Of a stretch of DNA of 64,000 bases, positions 36,699 to 44,915 are shown piece after piece. Numbering within the stretch: the stretch's first letter is position 1; the number at the start of each line of letters is the position of its first letter. The DNA is from Amycolatopsis xylanica (lineage in GTDB: Bacteria; Actinomycetota; Actinomycetes; Mycobacteriales; Pseudonocardiaceae), in the NCBI RefSeq assembly GCF_900107045.1, contig NZ_FNON01000001.1, positions 930,001 to 994,000 on the forward strand, in the 5' to 3' direction. The notes beneath the pieces were generated by a model. That model did no database searches. It had not been told where the DNA came from and saw nothing but the letters and a program-made list of their open reading frames with translations. The position numbers were made by a program, and so were the translations under genes.

Positions 36699-38271
36699 TG
36701 GTCGTTCCTAGCGCCAGGCGTTCGCCGCTCCAGTCGCGCCGCAGCCAGCGGTCGTGTGACGCGATGACGACCGCGCCCGGCGCGGTTTCGAGTGCGGCGA
36801 ACAGTTCTTCGGCCAGTGACAGGGAAATGTGGTTGGTCGGCTCGTCGAGCAGGAGGACGTGCGGCGGGTCCGCGAGCAGCAACGCCAGCGCGAGCCGCCG
36901 CCGCTGCCCGACCGACAGCGTGCCGACCGGCTTGCCGAGATCGCGGGGCGCGAGCAGGCCGAGCTGGGCGAGCGACGGCGCGCCTTCGGGATAGAGCTGC
37001 CGCGCGCTTTTCGTCATGTCGGGGAACACGACGTCCTGTTCGAGCAGTCCGACCCGGACGCCACGGGCACGCTGGACCGAGCCGCGAGACGGCGTGAGCC
37101 GTCCGGCGAGGACGGACAGCAGCGTGGACTTGCCCGCGCCGTTGCCGCCCGTCACCAGCAGCCTTGCCCCGCTCGGCACGTCCAGCTGTCCGATGTGGAC
37201 ACGGCCGGGCACGTCGATGTCGCGCAGCGACAGCAAAAGCCGGTCCTCCTCGGTCGAGCCGGTGAGCGTGGCGGAGAACTTCAACGGCGCCGGTGGCTTG
37301 CGCACCTGGTCGCGGGTCAGCTCGTCGAGCCGCAGCTGCGCGTTGCGGACGCGCCGTGACACCTGCTTCTGCACGCGCCCGCCGAAGAAGTTGTAGCCCA
37401 GCTTGTCGTTGTCGCGCGGCGGCCGGTTGTGCGCGACGGCGCGCGCGGTGACCGCGACCGACTCCTTCAGCTCCTTGAGCTGTTCTTGTTCTTCGGCGAA
37501 GCGTTGCTCCCATCGTGCGCGCTCGGCACGTTTGTGGCCGAGGTATTCGGTGTAGGCGCCGCCGTACCGGGTCGGGCCGCCGAGCGCCGGATCGAGGTCG
37601 ACGATGTCGGTGCACACCGCGTCGAGGAAGACCCGGTCGTGCGAGGACAGCACCACGACGCCCGCGAGCGCCGAGAGGTGCTTTTCGAGGAACTCCATCG
37701 CGTCGTCGTCGAGATGGTTGGTCGGCTCGTCGAGCAGCAGCGTTTCCGGTTGCCTGATGAGCAACGCGGCCAGTCCCAGCCGCGACCGCTGGCCGCCCGA
37801 GAGCGTGCCGAGCGGGCGGGTGGGGGAGATGCCCGCCAAGCCGAGGCCCGCGCAGACGATCTCGGCGCGGCGGTCCGCGTCCCAGAGTTCGTGCGTCTGC
37901 GCCCAGTCGAGCACGCGGCCGTACTCGGCGACCGCGGTCTCATCGGTGGCCATGCGCTCGGCGAGTTCGTCGAGCCTGCGTGCCTGGACCCGGATCTCGG
38001 CCAGCGCGTCGTCGATGACGTCGGCGAACGTGTCCGCCTGCTCGAACGGCAGTTCCTGGAGCAGGAAGCCCAGGTCGCCGCCGAGTTCGACGGAACCGCC
38101 GTGTGGTTCTTCGACCCCGGCCAGCAGGCGCAGCAGCGTGGACTTGCCGATGCCGTTCTCGCCGACGAGCCCGAGCCGCTGGCCGGCGCCCGCGGTCAGG
38201 GACAGGCCGTCGAAGACGACACGGTCACCGTAAGAGAAGACGAGATCGCGAGCATGCAAGGAAAAAGACAT
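36691..38271 (-). CDS. ABC-F ATPase, probable antibiotic resistance (ribosome protection) type
   Basis: 526 residues with two ATP-binding domains and no membrane part. Domain 1: Walker A GENGIGKST (~38-46), signature LSGGQRSRLGL, Walker B LLLDEPTNHLD. The interdomain P-site linker (~240-330) is charged and helical (RFAEEQEQLKELKESVAVTA). Domain 2: GGNGAGKST, signature LSVGQRRRLAL with a Gly-to-Val change, and LLLDEPTNHI. The closest types protect ribosomes from macrolide, lincosamide or pleuromutilin-like drugs, rather than the housekeeping EttA type. The leader has a promoter-like pair and a 3-codon mini-ORF. It is divergent from an ArsR-like regulator and MFS exporter, consistent with a resistance locus. 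The stop codon lies inside a 48 bp palindrome. Confidence 0.88.
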   Translation of the reverse strand: MSFSLHARDLVFSYGDRVVFDGLSLTAGAGQRLGLVGENGIGKSTLLRLLAGVEEPHGGSVELGGDLGFLLQELPFEQADTFADVIDDALAEIRVQARRLDELAERMATDETAVAEYGRVLDWAQTHELWDADRRAEIVCAGLGLAGISPTRPLGTLSGGQRSRLGLAALLIRQPETLLLDEPTNHLDDDAMEFLEKHLSALAGVVVLSSHDRVFLDAVCTDIVDLDPALGGPTRYGGAYTEYLGHKRAERARWEQRFAEEQEQLKELKESVAVTARAVAHNRPPRDNDKLGYNFFGGRVQKQVSRRVRNAQLRLDELTRDQVRKPPAPLKFSATLTGSTEEDRLLLSLRDIDVPGRVHIGQLDVPSGARLLVTGGNGAGKSTLLSVLAGRLTPSRGSVQRARGVRVGLLEQDVVFPDMTKSARQLYPEGAPSLAQLGLLAPRDLGKPVGTLSVGQRRRLALALLLADPPHVLLLDEPTNHISLSLAEELFAALETAPGAVVIASHDRWLRRDWSGERLALGTTRS

Positions 38272-38347
38272 GTGACATCAGCCCTTGGGGTACGAGAAAC
38301 GAACTACCCGCCGGGCGAAGGCCTCGGGCGCGGGTGGGAGCAGGGCG

Positions 38348-38398
38348 TCAGTTGTCCATAGTGCGATCACTCTAACGCAACGAATGTTGTATTAGCAA
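38348..38398 (-). promoter_or_regulatory. ABC-F promoter and mini-ORF leader
   Basis: On the minus strand TTGCTA (38398-38393), 18 bp spacer, and TAGAGT (38374-38369) form a promoter. About 9 nt after the -10 box lies ATG GAC AAC TGA (38359-38348), an ORF of three codons. The ABC-F ATG is 76 nt further on. Such short leader ORFs can allow drug-dependent control, but this one may be chance. Confidence 0.4.
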
Positions 38399-38419
38399 CC
38401 CCCTTTGACGAGACAAAGC

Positions 38420-38451
38420 CTGAAAGAGTACTTTCGAAAGAAGTCTTTCAG
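38420..38451. promoter_or_regulatory. 32 bp operator-like dyad before the ArsR-like gene
   Basis: CTGAAAGA (38420-38427) and TCTTTCAG (38444-38451) are perfect outer arms around the palindrome CTTTCGAAAG (38431-38440). TTGACG (38405-38410) upstream may be the -35, placing the dyad over the -10 region. This is a strong candidate for autoregulation by the ArsR-like protein starting at 38465. Confidence 0.65.
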
Positions 38452-38464
38452 ATTGGGGATCACG

Positions 38465-39037
38465 ATGACCGGGCTGCCGCCGCGCGAGCGGGTACGGGAC
38501 GCCGCGCTGATGCGGGCGCTGGCGCATCCGCTGCGCGCCGCGCTGCTCGACTACCTGGGCGCCGTCGGCCCGCGCACCGCGAGCGAGTGCGGCGAGGCGG
38601 TCGTCTCGTCGGCGTCGAACTGCAGCTGGCATCTGCGCCAGCTCGCGTCGTTCGGACTGGTCGAGCGCGTGGACGCGGAGGACGGCAGGGAGCGCCCGTG
38701 GCGCGCGAAGCACGTCGGGCTGGAACTCGAGGATAAGCTGGATCCCGCCGCGCTCGGCATGGCGGCGGCGATGCTGGGGCAGGATCAGGAGCTCACCCAG
38801 CGCTTCCTGGACACGCGCGAGCAGCTCGAACCCGCATGGCAGGCCGCGGCGGGCTTCAACTTCTACGCGCTGCGCGTCACGCCATCAGAGCTGACCGAGC
38901 TGGTCGAGCAGATCGACAAGCTGCTGCGCCCGTTCGTCGCCCCGATCCGCCAGAACGCCCCCGAAGACGCCCGCCCGGTGCATGTCGGCCTGCGTGCGGT
39001 GCCCCGGGTCGAGGCGGACGGGAAACCGTCGCGATGA
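38465..39037 (+). CDS. ArsR-like winged-helix regulator
   Basis: 190 residues. The first ~90 residues are a winged HTH (RDAALMRALAHPLRAALLDYL, then SASNCSWHLRQLASFGLVER), of the ArsR/HTH_20 kind. The C-terminal half is helical and may bind a ligand or dimerise. No metal-binding Cys cluster typical of arsenic sensors is present. ATG 38465 is preferred to the longer in-frame start at 38405, since the latter would place the operator inside the gene. The stop overlaps the MFS exporter start by ATGA, so the two are cotranscribed. Confidence 0.85.
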   Translation: MTGLPPRERVRDAALMRALAHPLRAALLDYLGAVGPRTASECGEAVVSSASNCSWHLRQLASFGLVERVDAEDGRERPWRAKHVGLELEDKLDPAALGMAAAMLGQDQELTQRFLDTREQLEPAWQAAAGFNFYALRVTPSELTELVEQIDKLLRPFVAPIRQNAPEDARPVHVGLRAVPRVEADGKPSR

Positions 39038-40236
39038 CCGGGCCGCTGCGGGAGCCCGCGTTCGCGCGGCTGTGGACGGCGGCGTTCTTCTCCGAGTCCG
39101 CCGAATGGATGCTGCAGGTCGCGCTGCCGATCTATCTCTACCGGCTGACCGGGTCGGCGGCGTCGACGGCCGCGAGCATCGCTCTCGGTTTGCTGCCCGC
39201 GTTGCTGCTCAGCCCGGTCGCCGGGGTGCTCGCCGACCGGGCCGACCGGCGGCTGTTGCTCTGTCTCGTGTGCGCCGGGCAGGCCGTTGTCGCGCTGCCG
39301 CTGCTGCTCGCGGACGGCCAAGCCGTGGTCTACCTGGTCGTCGCGGGGCAGGCGGCGCTCGCGTCGCTGTTCGAGCCCGCGCGGTCGGCGCTGGTGCCGG
39401 ACCTCGTCGGGCCGGACCGGGTCACCGCCGCGAACGGCCTGATGAGCGTCAACGGCAACGTCGCCCGGCTCGCGGGCGGCTGGCTCGGCGGGCTGGTGCT
39501 GGGCACCGCCGGGCTCGGCTGGGTGGTCGCCGCCTACGCCGGGACACTCGTGATCGCGTTCGCGTTGCTGCTCAAGCCGTTCCGCGCGGTGCCCGTGGCG
39601 ACGCTCGAGCGTGAGCCCGTCCTCCGGGCGTGGATGGCCGGGCTCGCCGCGATCCGCGACAGCAGGCGGCTGCGGGTGGCGAGTGTGTGGGTCGTGCTGT
39701 CGTCGCTGGCGCAGGGCATGTTCCTGGTCGAGTTCGTGCTGTTCGTGCTCACCGTGCTCGGCCGTGGCGAAGCGGAAACCGGGCTGCTGCGCGGAGTCCA
39801 GGCGGTCGGGGGACTGGCGGCGGGCATCGTCGTCGCGACGGCGGCGAAACGTGTCGCACCCGAGAAACTGCTCGGCTGGGGCTCGCTGGCGCTCAGCGTG
39901 GTGACGTTGCTGATCTGGAACGGCCCGCAGCTGACCACGGCGCTCGGTGTCTACATCGGACTGTTCATGGTGGTCGGCGGACCGGGCGTCTTCGCGGGCA
40001 CCGGCCTGCTCACGGTGATCCAGACGGCGACGCCGCCCTCGCAGGCCGGCCGGGTGCTGAGCACGGCGTTCGCGGCCATGGCGGGCTGCACGGCACTCGG
40101 TTCGCTGGCCGCCGGCGCGCTCGTGGACGTCGTCGGGCTGCCCGCGCTGCTCAACGTCCAGGCCCTGCTCCATCTCGCGGGCGCCGTGGTCGTGCTCACC
40201 GGGCTCGTGCGCAAGGCGGTACTCCAGCCGGTCTAG
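39034..40236 (+). CDS. MFS exporter (12 helices)
   Basis: 400 residues with 12 predicted helices: FARLWTAAFFSESAEWMLQVALPI, then GVLADRADRRLLL as the cytoplasmic loop motif and LFEPARSALVPDLVGPDRVT. It belongs to the MFS_3/EntS-like exporter group common in actinomycetes. The start overlaps the ArsR-like stop. Gene order suggests drug efflux, induced when the regulator is released from the 32 bp operator. The substrate is unknown. A phosphoesterase gene begins 13 bp later. Confidence 0.85.
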   Translation: MTGPLREPAFARLWTAAFFSESAEWMLQVALPIYLYRLTGSAASTAASIALGLLPALLLSPVAGVLADRADRRLLLCLVCAGQAVVALPLLLADGQAVVYLVVAGQAALASLFEPARSALVPDLVGPDRVTAANGLMSVNGNVARLAGGWLGGLVLGTAGLGWVVAAYAGTLVIAFALLLKPFRAVPVATLEREPVLRAWMAGLAAIRDSRRLRVASVWVVLSSLAQGMFLVEFVLFVLTVLGRGEAETGLLRGVQAVGGLAAGIVVATAAKRVAPEKLLGWGSLALSVVTLLIWNGPQLTTALGVYIGLFMVVGGPGVFAGTGLLTVIQTATPPSQAGRVLSTAFAAMAGCTALGSLAAGALVDVVGLPALLNVQALLHLAGAVVVLTGLVRKAVLQPV

Positions 40237-40249
40237 GTACGGTGGTGAG

Positions 40250-41074
40250 GTGCCGAGCTTGTTCGCGACCAGCGATCTCCATGTGACCCACGAGGGCAAC
40301 GCCCCGCTCGTCGACCAGGTCATTCCGGATTCCCCCGACGACTGGCTGCTCGTCGCAGGCGACGTGGCCGAGCGGGTCGACGTCGTCATCGACGTACTGC
40401 GGACGCTGCGCGGCCGGTTCGCCAAGGTGGTGTGGGTGCCCGGCAACCACGAACTCTGGACGACCGGGAAGGACGAGTGCCAGCTGCGCGGCCAGGCCCG
40501 CTACGAGCACCTCGTCGAGCGCTGCCGTGACATCGATGTCCTGACGCCGGAGGACGAGTACCTGGTCTGGGAGCACGGCCACCGCCCGTTGACCATCGCG
40601 CCGCTCTTCCTGCTCTACGACTACAGCTGGCGCACGAAGGCGGCCCGCGACGTCTCGCTGGAGGAGGCGCTCGGGCAGGCGCGTGAGGCCGGGGTGGTGT
40701 GCACCGACGAGTACTTCCTGCACCCGGACCCGTTCCCGAGCAGGCAGGCCTGGTGCGCCGAGCGCCTCAAGCTCAGCACCGAGCGCCTCGACGCGATCCC
40801 CGAAGACCACGGCACGATCCTGATGTCGCACTGGCCGCTGCACCGCCACCCGACCGAGCCGCTGTACTGGCCCGAGTTCGCGCTCTGGTGCGGCACGACC
40901 GAGACCGAGGACTGGCACGTCCGCTACCGCGCGGAGCTCGCCGTCTACGGCCACCTCCACATCCCGCGCACCACGCACGCCGACGGCGTCCGCTTCGAAG
41001 AGGTCTCGCTCGGCTACCCGCGCGAGTGGAGCAAACGCGCCCGCGGCGCCGTCCCCATCCGCCGCCTACTTTGA
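40250..41074 (+). CDS. Metallophosphoesterase
   Basis: 274 residues with the five calcineurin-like motifs: ATSDLHV (D-x-H), VAGDVAERVD (GD), PGNHEL (GNHE), MSHWPLH and YGHLHIPR (GH-x-H). Two metal ions would be bound. Members with this length and CLxxxx-type active site in actinomycetes often sit near phosphopantetheinyl transferases, but none is seen here. The GTG start is 13 bp after the exporter; TACGGT ends 6 nt upstream, so a leaderless start is possible. The substrate is unknown. Confidence 0.85.
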   Translation: MPSLFATSDLHVTHEGNAPLVDQVIPDSPDDWLLVAGDVAERVDVVIDVLRTLRGRFAKVVWVPGNHELWTTGKDECQLRGQARYEHLVERCRDIDVLTPEDEYLVWEHGHRPLTIAPLFLLYDYSWRTKAARDVSLEEALGQAREAGVVCTDEYFLHPDPFPSRQAWCAERLKLSTERLDAIPEDHGTILMSHWPLHRHPTEPLYWPEFALWCGTTETEDWHVRYRAELAVYGHLHIPRTTHADGVRFEEVSLGYPREWSKRARGAVPIRRLL

Positions 41075-41080
41075 CCGCGA

Positions 41081-41133
41081 CCGGGATAAAGCGGGCTTTA
41101 TGCCACTCCGACATAAAGCCCGCTTTATCCCGG
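41081..41133. repeat. 22 bp-stem palindrome (family B, copy 3)
   Basis: CCGGGATAAAGCGGGCTTTATG and its perfect complement enclose a 9 nt loop. It lies between the convergent phosphoesterase and P450 genes, ending 4 bp before the P450 stop, and could terminate both. Confidence 0.85.
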
Positions 41134-41137
41134 ATTC

Positions 41138-42391
41138 TCAGGCGTCGAAGACGACGTGCAACTGCTCGGGCCCGCGCAGGCCGAAGCCCGGCTTGTACTC
41201 CACCGGCGCGTCCGCGAGGCGGATGCGCCGGTACCGCTTGGCCAGCTCACGGAACAAGGCCGCGCCCGCGGGCTTCGACAGCACGGTGCCGGGGCAGTAG
41301 TGGATCCCGACGCCGAAACCCATCTGCGCCTTGTGATTGGCCCGGCCGATGTCGAACACGTCGGGGTTCTCGAACTTCTCCGGATCACGGTTGGCCGCGG
41401 CGATCAACGGCATGACCGTGTCACCCGGCTCGATCACATGACCGTCGAGTTCGATCCGCGCGGTCGCCTCCCGGCCGACGGCGTGCACCGGCGGCTCGAA
41501 GCGGGACACCTCGTCGACCGCGGATTCCGCCAGCTCCGGGTGCTCACGCAGCCGGTCGTACTGATCCGGATACCGCGCGAACATCAGGAAAGCGTTGGCC
41601 GCGAAGCACTTCGTCGCGCCGTACGCCGCGACGATCAGCACGATGCAGGCGCAGACGACCTCGCCGTCGGTCAGCTTGTCGCCCTCGACCGCGGCGTTCA
41701 GCAGCCGGGTGACCAGATCGTCGCCGGGCTCCGCGCGCCGCCGCTCGATCAGCTTCAGGAAGTACCGCTGCAACGCCTCGAGCTCGGCGCGCCGCTGCGC
41801 GACCGCCTCCGGGGACTGGTCCTGCAGCACGTCGAGCGCCCCGGCCGGGGTCGTCGCCAGCGCGGCGTACTCGTCGTATTCCTCGGCCGGAACGCCGAAC
41901 AGGCTGGCCAGCAGCTTGAGCGGCAGCGGGTCGCCGAGGTCGGCGACGACGTCGAAGTCGGGCTTGCGCTCGGCCTCGTCCAGCAGTTCGCCGACGATGC
42001 GCTCGATGTCGGCTTGCATGCCCCGCGCCACCGCCGGGCTGAACGCCTGGGTGAGCAGCGCGCGCTGGCGGGTGTGGAACGGCGGGTCGCACAACAGGAA
42101 CGGCTTGTCGGGGTCCTCGGGCGCGCGCTCGAGGAACCGCGGCTGCAGGGTTACCGCCTCCAGCTCGTCGAAGAACGACGACTGGGTGAACTCCTTGCCG
42201 AGCCTGCCGTCGCGCAGCAGGGTCGCGACGTCCGCGTAGCGCGTGACGAACCAGGCGCCCATCGCGCCGCGGTGCACCGGCGCCTCCTCCAGCAGGCGCC
42301 GGTAGAGTTCGAACGGGTCCGCGCGGAACGCCTCGCTCAGCGGGTCGAAGTAGACCGCCGGGTCTTCGGCGGTCTGGGTCGGGTTGTTCAT
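41138..42391 (-). CDS. Cytochrome P450 of the aurachin-like cluster (candidate N-hydroxylase)
   Basis: 417 residues. ExxR (E294..R297, DEVSRFEP) and the haem loop FGVGIHYCPG (Cys366) are intact. The I-helix reads VAAYGATKCF where most P450s have AGxE/DTT, so the acidic residue of the proton relay is missing. The ATG overlaps the stop of the benzoate-CoA-ligase-like gene (ATGA), making it the last gene of the six-gene operon. In actinobacterial aurachin RE biosynthesis a P450 (RauA) N-hydroxylates the quinolone; the same role is proposed here from position. The altered I-helix may reflect a specialised reaction or weak activity. Confidence 0.82.
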   Translation of the reverse strand: MNNPTQTAEDPAVYFDPLSEAFRADPFELYRRLLEEAPVHRGAMGAWFVTRYADVATLLRDGRLGKEFTQSSFFDELEAVTLQPRFLERAPEDPDKPFLLCDPPFHTRQRALLTQAFSPAVARGMQADIERIVGELLDEAERKPDFDVVADLGDPLPLKLLASLFGVPAEEYDEYAALATTPAGALDVLQDQSPEAVAQRRAELEALQRYFLKLIERRRAEPGDDLVTRLLNAAVEGDKLTDGEVVCACIVLIVAAYGATKCFAANAFLMFARYPDQYDRLREHPELAESAVDEVSRFEPPVHAVGREATARIELDGHVIEPGDTVMPLIAAANRDPEKFENPDVFDIGRANHKAQMGFGVGIHYCPGTVLSKPAGAALFRELAKRYRRIRLADAPVEYKPGFGLRGPEQLHVVFDA

Positions 42392-43863
42392 CGTTTTCCT
42401 TCCACAGTGTGAACGTTCGCGAGTTCGCGCAGGCGGAACCGGGAGACTTTTCCGGTGACCGTGGTCGGCAGCCGGTCGGTGAACAGGTAGCGGGCGGGCC
42501 GTTCCGGCGGGGCCAGCCGCGTACGAGCGTGCCTGCGCAGCGCCCGTTCGAGATCGGCGTGCTCACCGGCCGGGACGACGTAAGCGACCACAGTGGACAG
42601 TTCGAACTCGCCCGCCGAGGTGCCGACCACCGCGCAGGAGCCGACCGCTTCGTGTTCCAGCAGCCGGGCTTCCACCTGCGACGGGACGACCTTGAAACCG
42701 CCGACGTTGACGATGTCGTCGGTGCGCCCGATGTAGTGCCACGCGTCTTGGTCCCGGCACAGCACATCGCCGGTGCGCACCCAGCCGTCGCGGAAGACGT
42801 CGGCGGTCTCGGCAGGCGCGTCCCAGTAGTGCGACGCGGTGAGCGGGCCGCGCACGCAGGCCTCGCCCGCCTCGCCGTCGGGCAGCTCGGTCCCGTTCGC
42901 GGCGACGACCTTCACCTCGACGCCCGGCACGGGATCGCCCAGGTCCGCACGCCCAGGCTGGGACGCGAGCACGATGTGCAGGCATTCGGTCGACCCGAGC
43001 GCGTTGACCAGCTCATGCCCGGTGACCTCGCGCCAGCGCTCGACGAGCCGGGAGTGCAGGCCCTCGCCGCCGACGACGCAGCGCCGGACCCCGCTGAAAT
43101 CAAGCCGGTCCGGGGTGCTGAGCAAGGCCGCGTACAACGCGGGCACCGAGAAGAACAGCGTCGGCGCGGCGGTGCGCAGCGCGTGCGCGACCGCGTACGG
43201 GTCGGCTGGCCGTTCCAGCAGCACGCTGCTCGCGCCCGCGGCGAACGGCAGCAGCACCGAATTGCCGAAGCCGTAGCCGAACGACAGTTTGGGCGTGGAG
43301 AAACACCGGTCGGCCGGTGTGAGCCCGAACCGCGCGCCGGTGGTACGCGGCAGCGCGAGCAGGCCGGAATGCCGATGCACCACGCCTTTCGGCGTTCCGG
43401 TGCTGCCCGAGGTGAACTGGATCAGCGCCGGGGCGTCCGGGTCGACCTCGGCCGGTTCGAGCACCGGCTCGGCGGCGTTCAGCGCCTCGTCCAAGGCGTC
43501 CCTCAGCCACATCGCGGTGCCGGGAGGCACGGCCAGCTCGTTCGCGAGGAACATCGCGCGCACGCCGGACCGTTCGGCCAGGTTGCCCAGTTCGGCCGGA
43601 TCGAGTTTCGGGTTCACCGGGACCGCGATCGCGCCCAGCCGCATCGCGCCGAAGACGCACGCGACCGTCACCGGGCTGTCGTCCAGCGCGATGAGCACGC
43701 GGTCCCCGGCGCCGACCCCGGCACCGCGCAACAAACCGGCGGCCCGCTGGGAAAGCTCCAGCAGCTCGCCGTAGCTGACTTCACGTCCTTCGAAATGCAG
43801 GCAGGGCGCGGCGCCCCGGCCTTCGGCGATGTGCCGGTCGAGGAACCAGGTCACGGCGTTCAT
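42388..43863 (-). CDS. Benzoate-CoA-ligase-like enzyme (candidate anthranilate activation)
   Basis: 491-residue ANL superfamily member. The P-loop is FTSGSTGTPKG (~150-160), followed by GSTECLHIVL (A5), TGDVLCRDQDAWHYIGRTDD (A7-A8), and the catalytic lysine in TTVTGKVSRF near the end. It resembles benzoate-CoA ligases and should adenylate an aryl acid and pass it to CoA or the ACP. In aurachin systems AuaEII makes anthraniloyl-CoA and AuaE moves it to the ACP; which job this enzyme has is not clear. Both ends overlap neighbours (ATGA), placing it between the KS-beta-like gene and the P450. Confidence 0.85.
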   Translation of the reverse strand: MNAVTWFLDRHIAEGRGAAPCLHFEGREVSYGELLELSQRAAGLLRGAGVGAGDRVLIALDDSPVTVACVFGAMRLGAIAVPVNPKLDPAELGNLAERSGVRAMFLANELAVPPGTAMWLRDALDEALNAAEPVLEPAEVDPDAPALIQFTSGSTGTPKGVVHRHSGLLALPRTTGARFGLTPADRCFSTPKLSFGYGFGNSVLLPFAAGASSVLLERPADPYAVAHALRTAAPTLFFSVPALYAALLSTPDRLDFSGVRRCVVGGEGLHSRLVERWREVTGHELVNALGSTECLHIVLASQPGRADLGDPVPGVEVKVVAANGTELPDGEAGEACVRGPLTASHYWDAPAETADVFRDGWVRTGDVLCRDQDAWHYIGRTDDIVNVGGFKVVPSQVEARLLEHEAVGSCAVVGTSAGEFELSTVVAYVVPAGEHADLERALRRHARTRLAPPERPARYLFTDRLPTTVTGKVSRFRLRELANVHTVEGKR

Positions 43864-44915
43864 CGGGCCGCTCCGCGCAGCAGCACGGTGAAGACCCGCC
43901 CGTCCGGCTCGGCCGCCAGGCACAGCACGGCGGGCTCGCCGAGTGGCCTGGGCAGTCCGGCCAAGGTCGGATCGGTGAGGGTCGCGACCGGGGGAACGAC
44001 GTCGCGTTCCAGCGCGAGCACGGCCGTCAGCGCGAGCAGCGCGCCGTCCGCGCCACGGGCGTTCCCGGTGGTGCCCGCGACCGCGGCGACCGGCACCGAG
44101 GCGCCGAGCGTGTCACGGATCGCGCTCGCCAGAGCCGTGTCGACGGCCGGATCACCGGTCGCGTTCGCGAGGACCGCGCCCGCCGAGGCGCCGGTCCGCG
44201 TGATCGCTTCCCTTGCGGCGTCACGTAAACCCGTGATGTCCCCGGGGACCGCGGTCGTGGCCGCGGTCGCGGCGATGACGAACTCGCTGCCCTGATCGGC
44301 CGGGGTCAGCGTGAGTGCGGCCGCCGCCTCGCCCGGCGTCGTGGGCCCGCTGGTCTTGGGGTGCATCTCGGTGAGCACGTCGACGCCGCCCGCGATCACC
44401 GCGTCGGCCGTGCCGTCGGCGACCATTCCAGCTCCGGCGATTAGCGCTTCGAGCCCGGCGGCCGGGCCGGACGAGAGCGTGAGGCCGGGGCCGCGCGCGC
44501 CGAGCCGGATCGTGGTGGCCGCGGTGACCGCGTTGAACCCGGTGTAGGGCGCGAGCGCCGGGTTCGCCCCGACGCGGCCTTCCTCGCGGGTGGCGCGGAA
44601 GACGCTCGCGTACTCGCCGAGCCCCGCGTCCAAGGTCGCGCAGACGACCCCGATCCTGTCACGGGCGACGGAGTCGAGCCCGTCTGCCGCCGGCAGCGCC
44701 GCGCACAGGAACATCCGCACGTCACGCGGCAGCGTGCGCACTCCCTTGGTGCCGAGCACTTCGGCGACCGGCGGCGGGACCGCGTAGGCGGCCAGTCCCG
44801 CGAAGTCGTCGGTGAAGAAGGATTTCCGCGCCAGTAAGGCGTCGAACAGCTCGTCAGGGGTCGTTCCCGCGGCGGTCACCGCGCCCAGCCCCGAAATCGC
44901 CACGTCCCGGTTCAT
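43860..44915 (-). CDS. KS-beta-like (chain-length-factor-like) ketosynthase homologue without active-site Cys
   Basis: 351 residues of thiolase-fold ketosynthase type (AISGLGAVTAAGTTPDELFD, then GPGLTLSSGPAAGLEALIAG). Where KS-alpha has the nucleophile in a Cys-Ser/Ala-Ala-Gly context, this protein reads SSGPAAG at residues ~148-154, so the cysteine is gone; the HGTGT motif is also lacking. This is the pattern of KS-beta partners of type II polyketide synthases, although these usually have Gln at the cysteine site. At ~350 residues it is shorter than usual. ATGA overlaps on both sides tie it to KS-alpha and the ligase. It likely forms a heterodimer with the KS-alpha encoded just upstream. Confidence 0.82.
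   Translation of the reverse strand: MNRDVAISGLGAVTAAGTTPDELFDALLARKSFFTDDFAGLAAYAVPPPVAEVLGTKGVRTLPRDVRMFLCAALPAADGLDSVARDRIGVVCATLDAGLGEYASVFRATREEGRVGANPALAPYTGFNAVTAATTIRLGARGPGLTLSSGPAAGLEALIAGAGMVADGTADAVIAGGVDVLTEMHPKTSGPTTPGEAAAALTLTPADQGSEFVIAATAATTAVPGDITGLRDAAREAITRTGASAGAVLANATGDPAVDTALASAIRDTLGASVPVAAVAGTTGNARGADGALLALTAVLALERDVVPPVATLTDPTLAGLPRPLGEPAVLCLAAEPDGRVFTVLLRGAAR

Noticed and set aside
38405..38464. Upstream in-frame start for the ArsR-like gene
   Set aside because: It would place the 32 bp operator-like dyad inside the coding region; ATG 38465 gives a normal family N-terminus.
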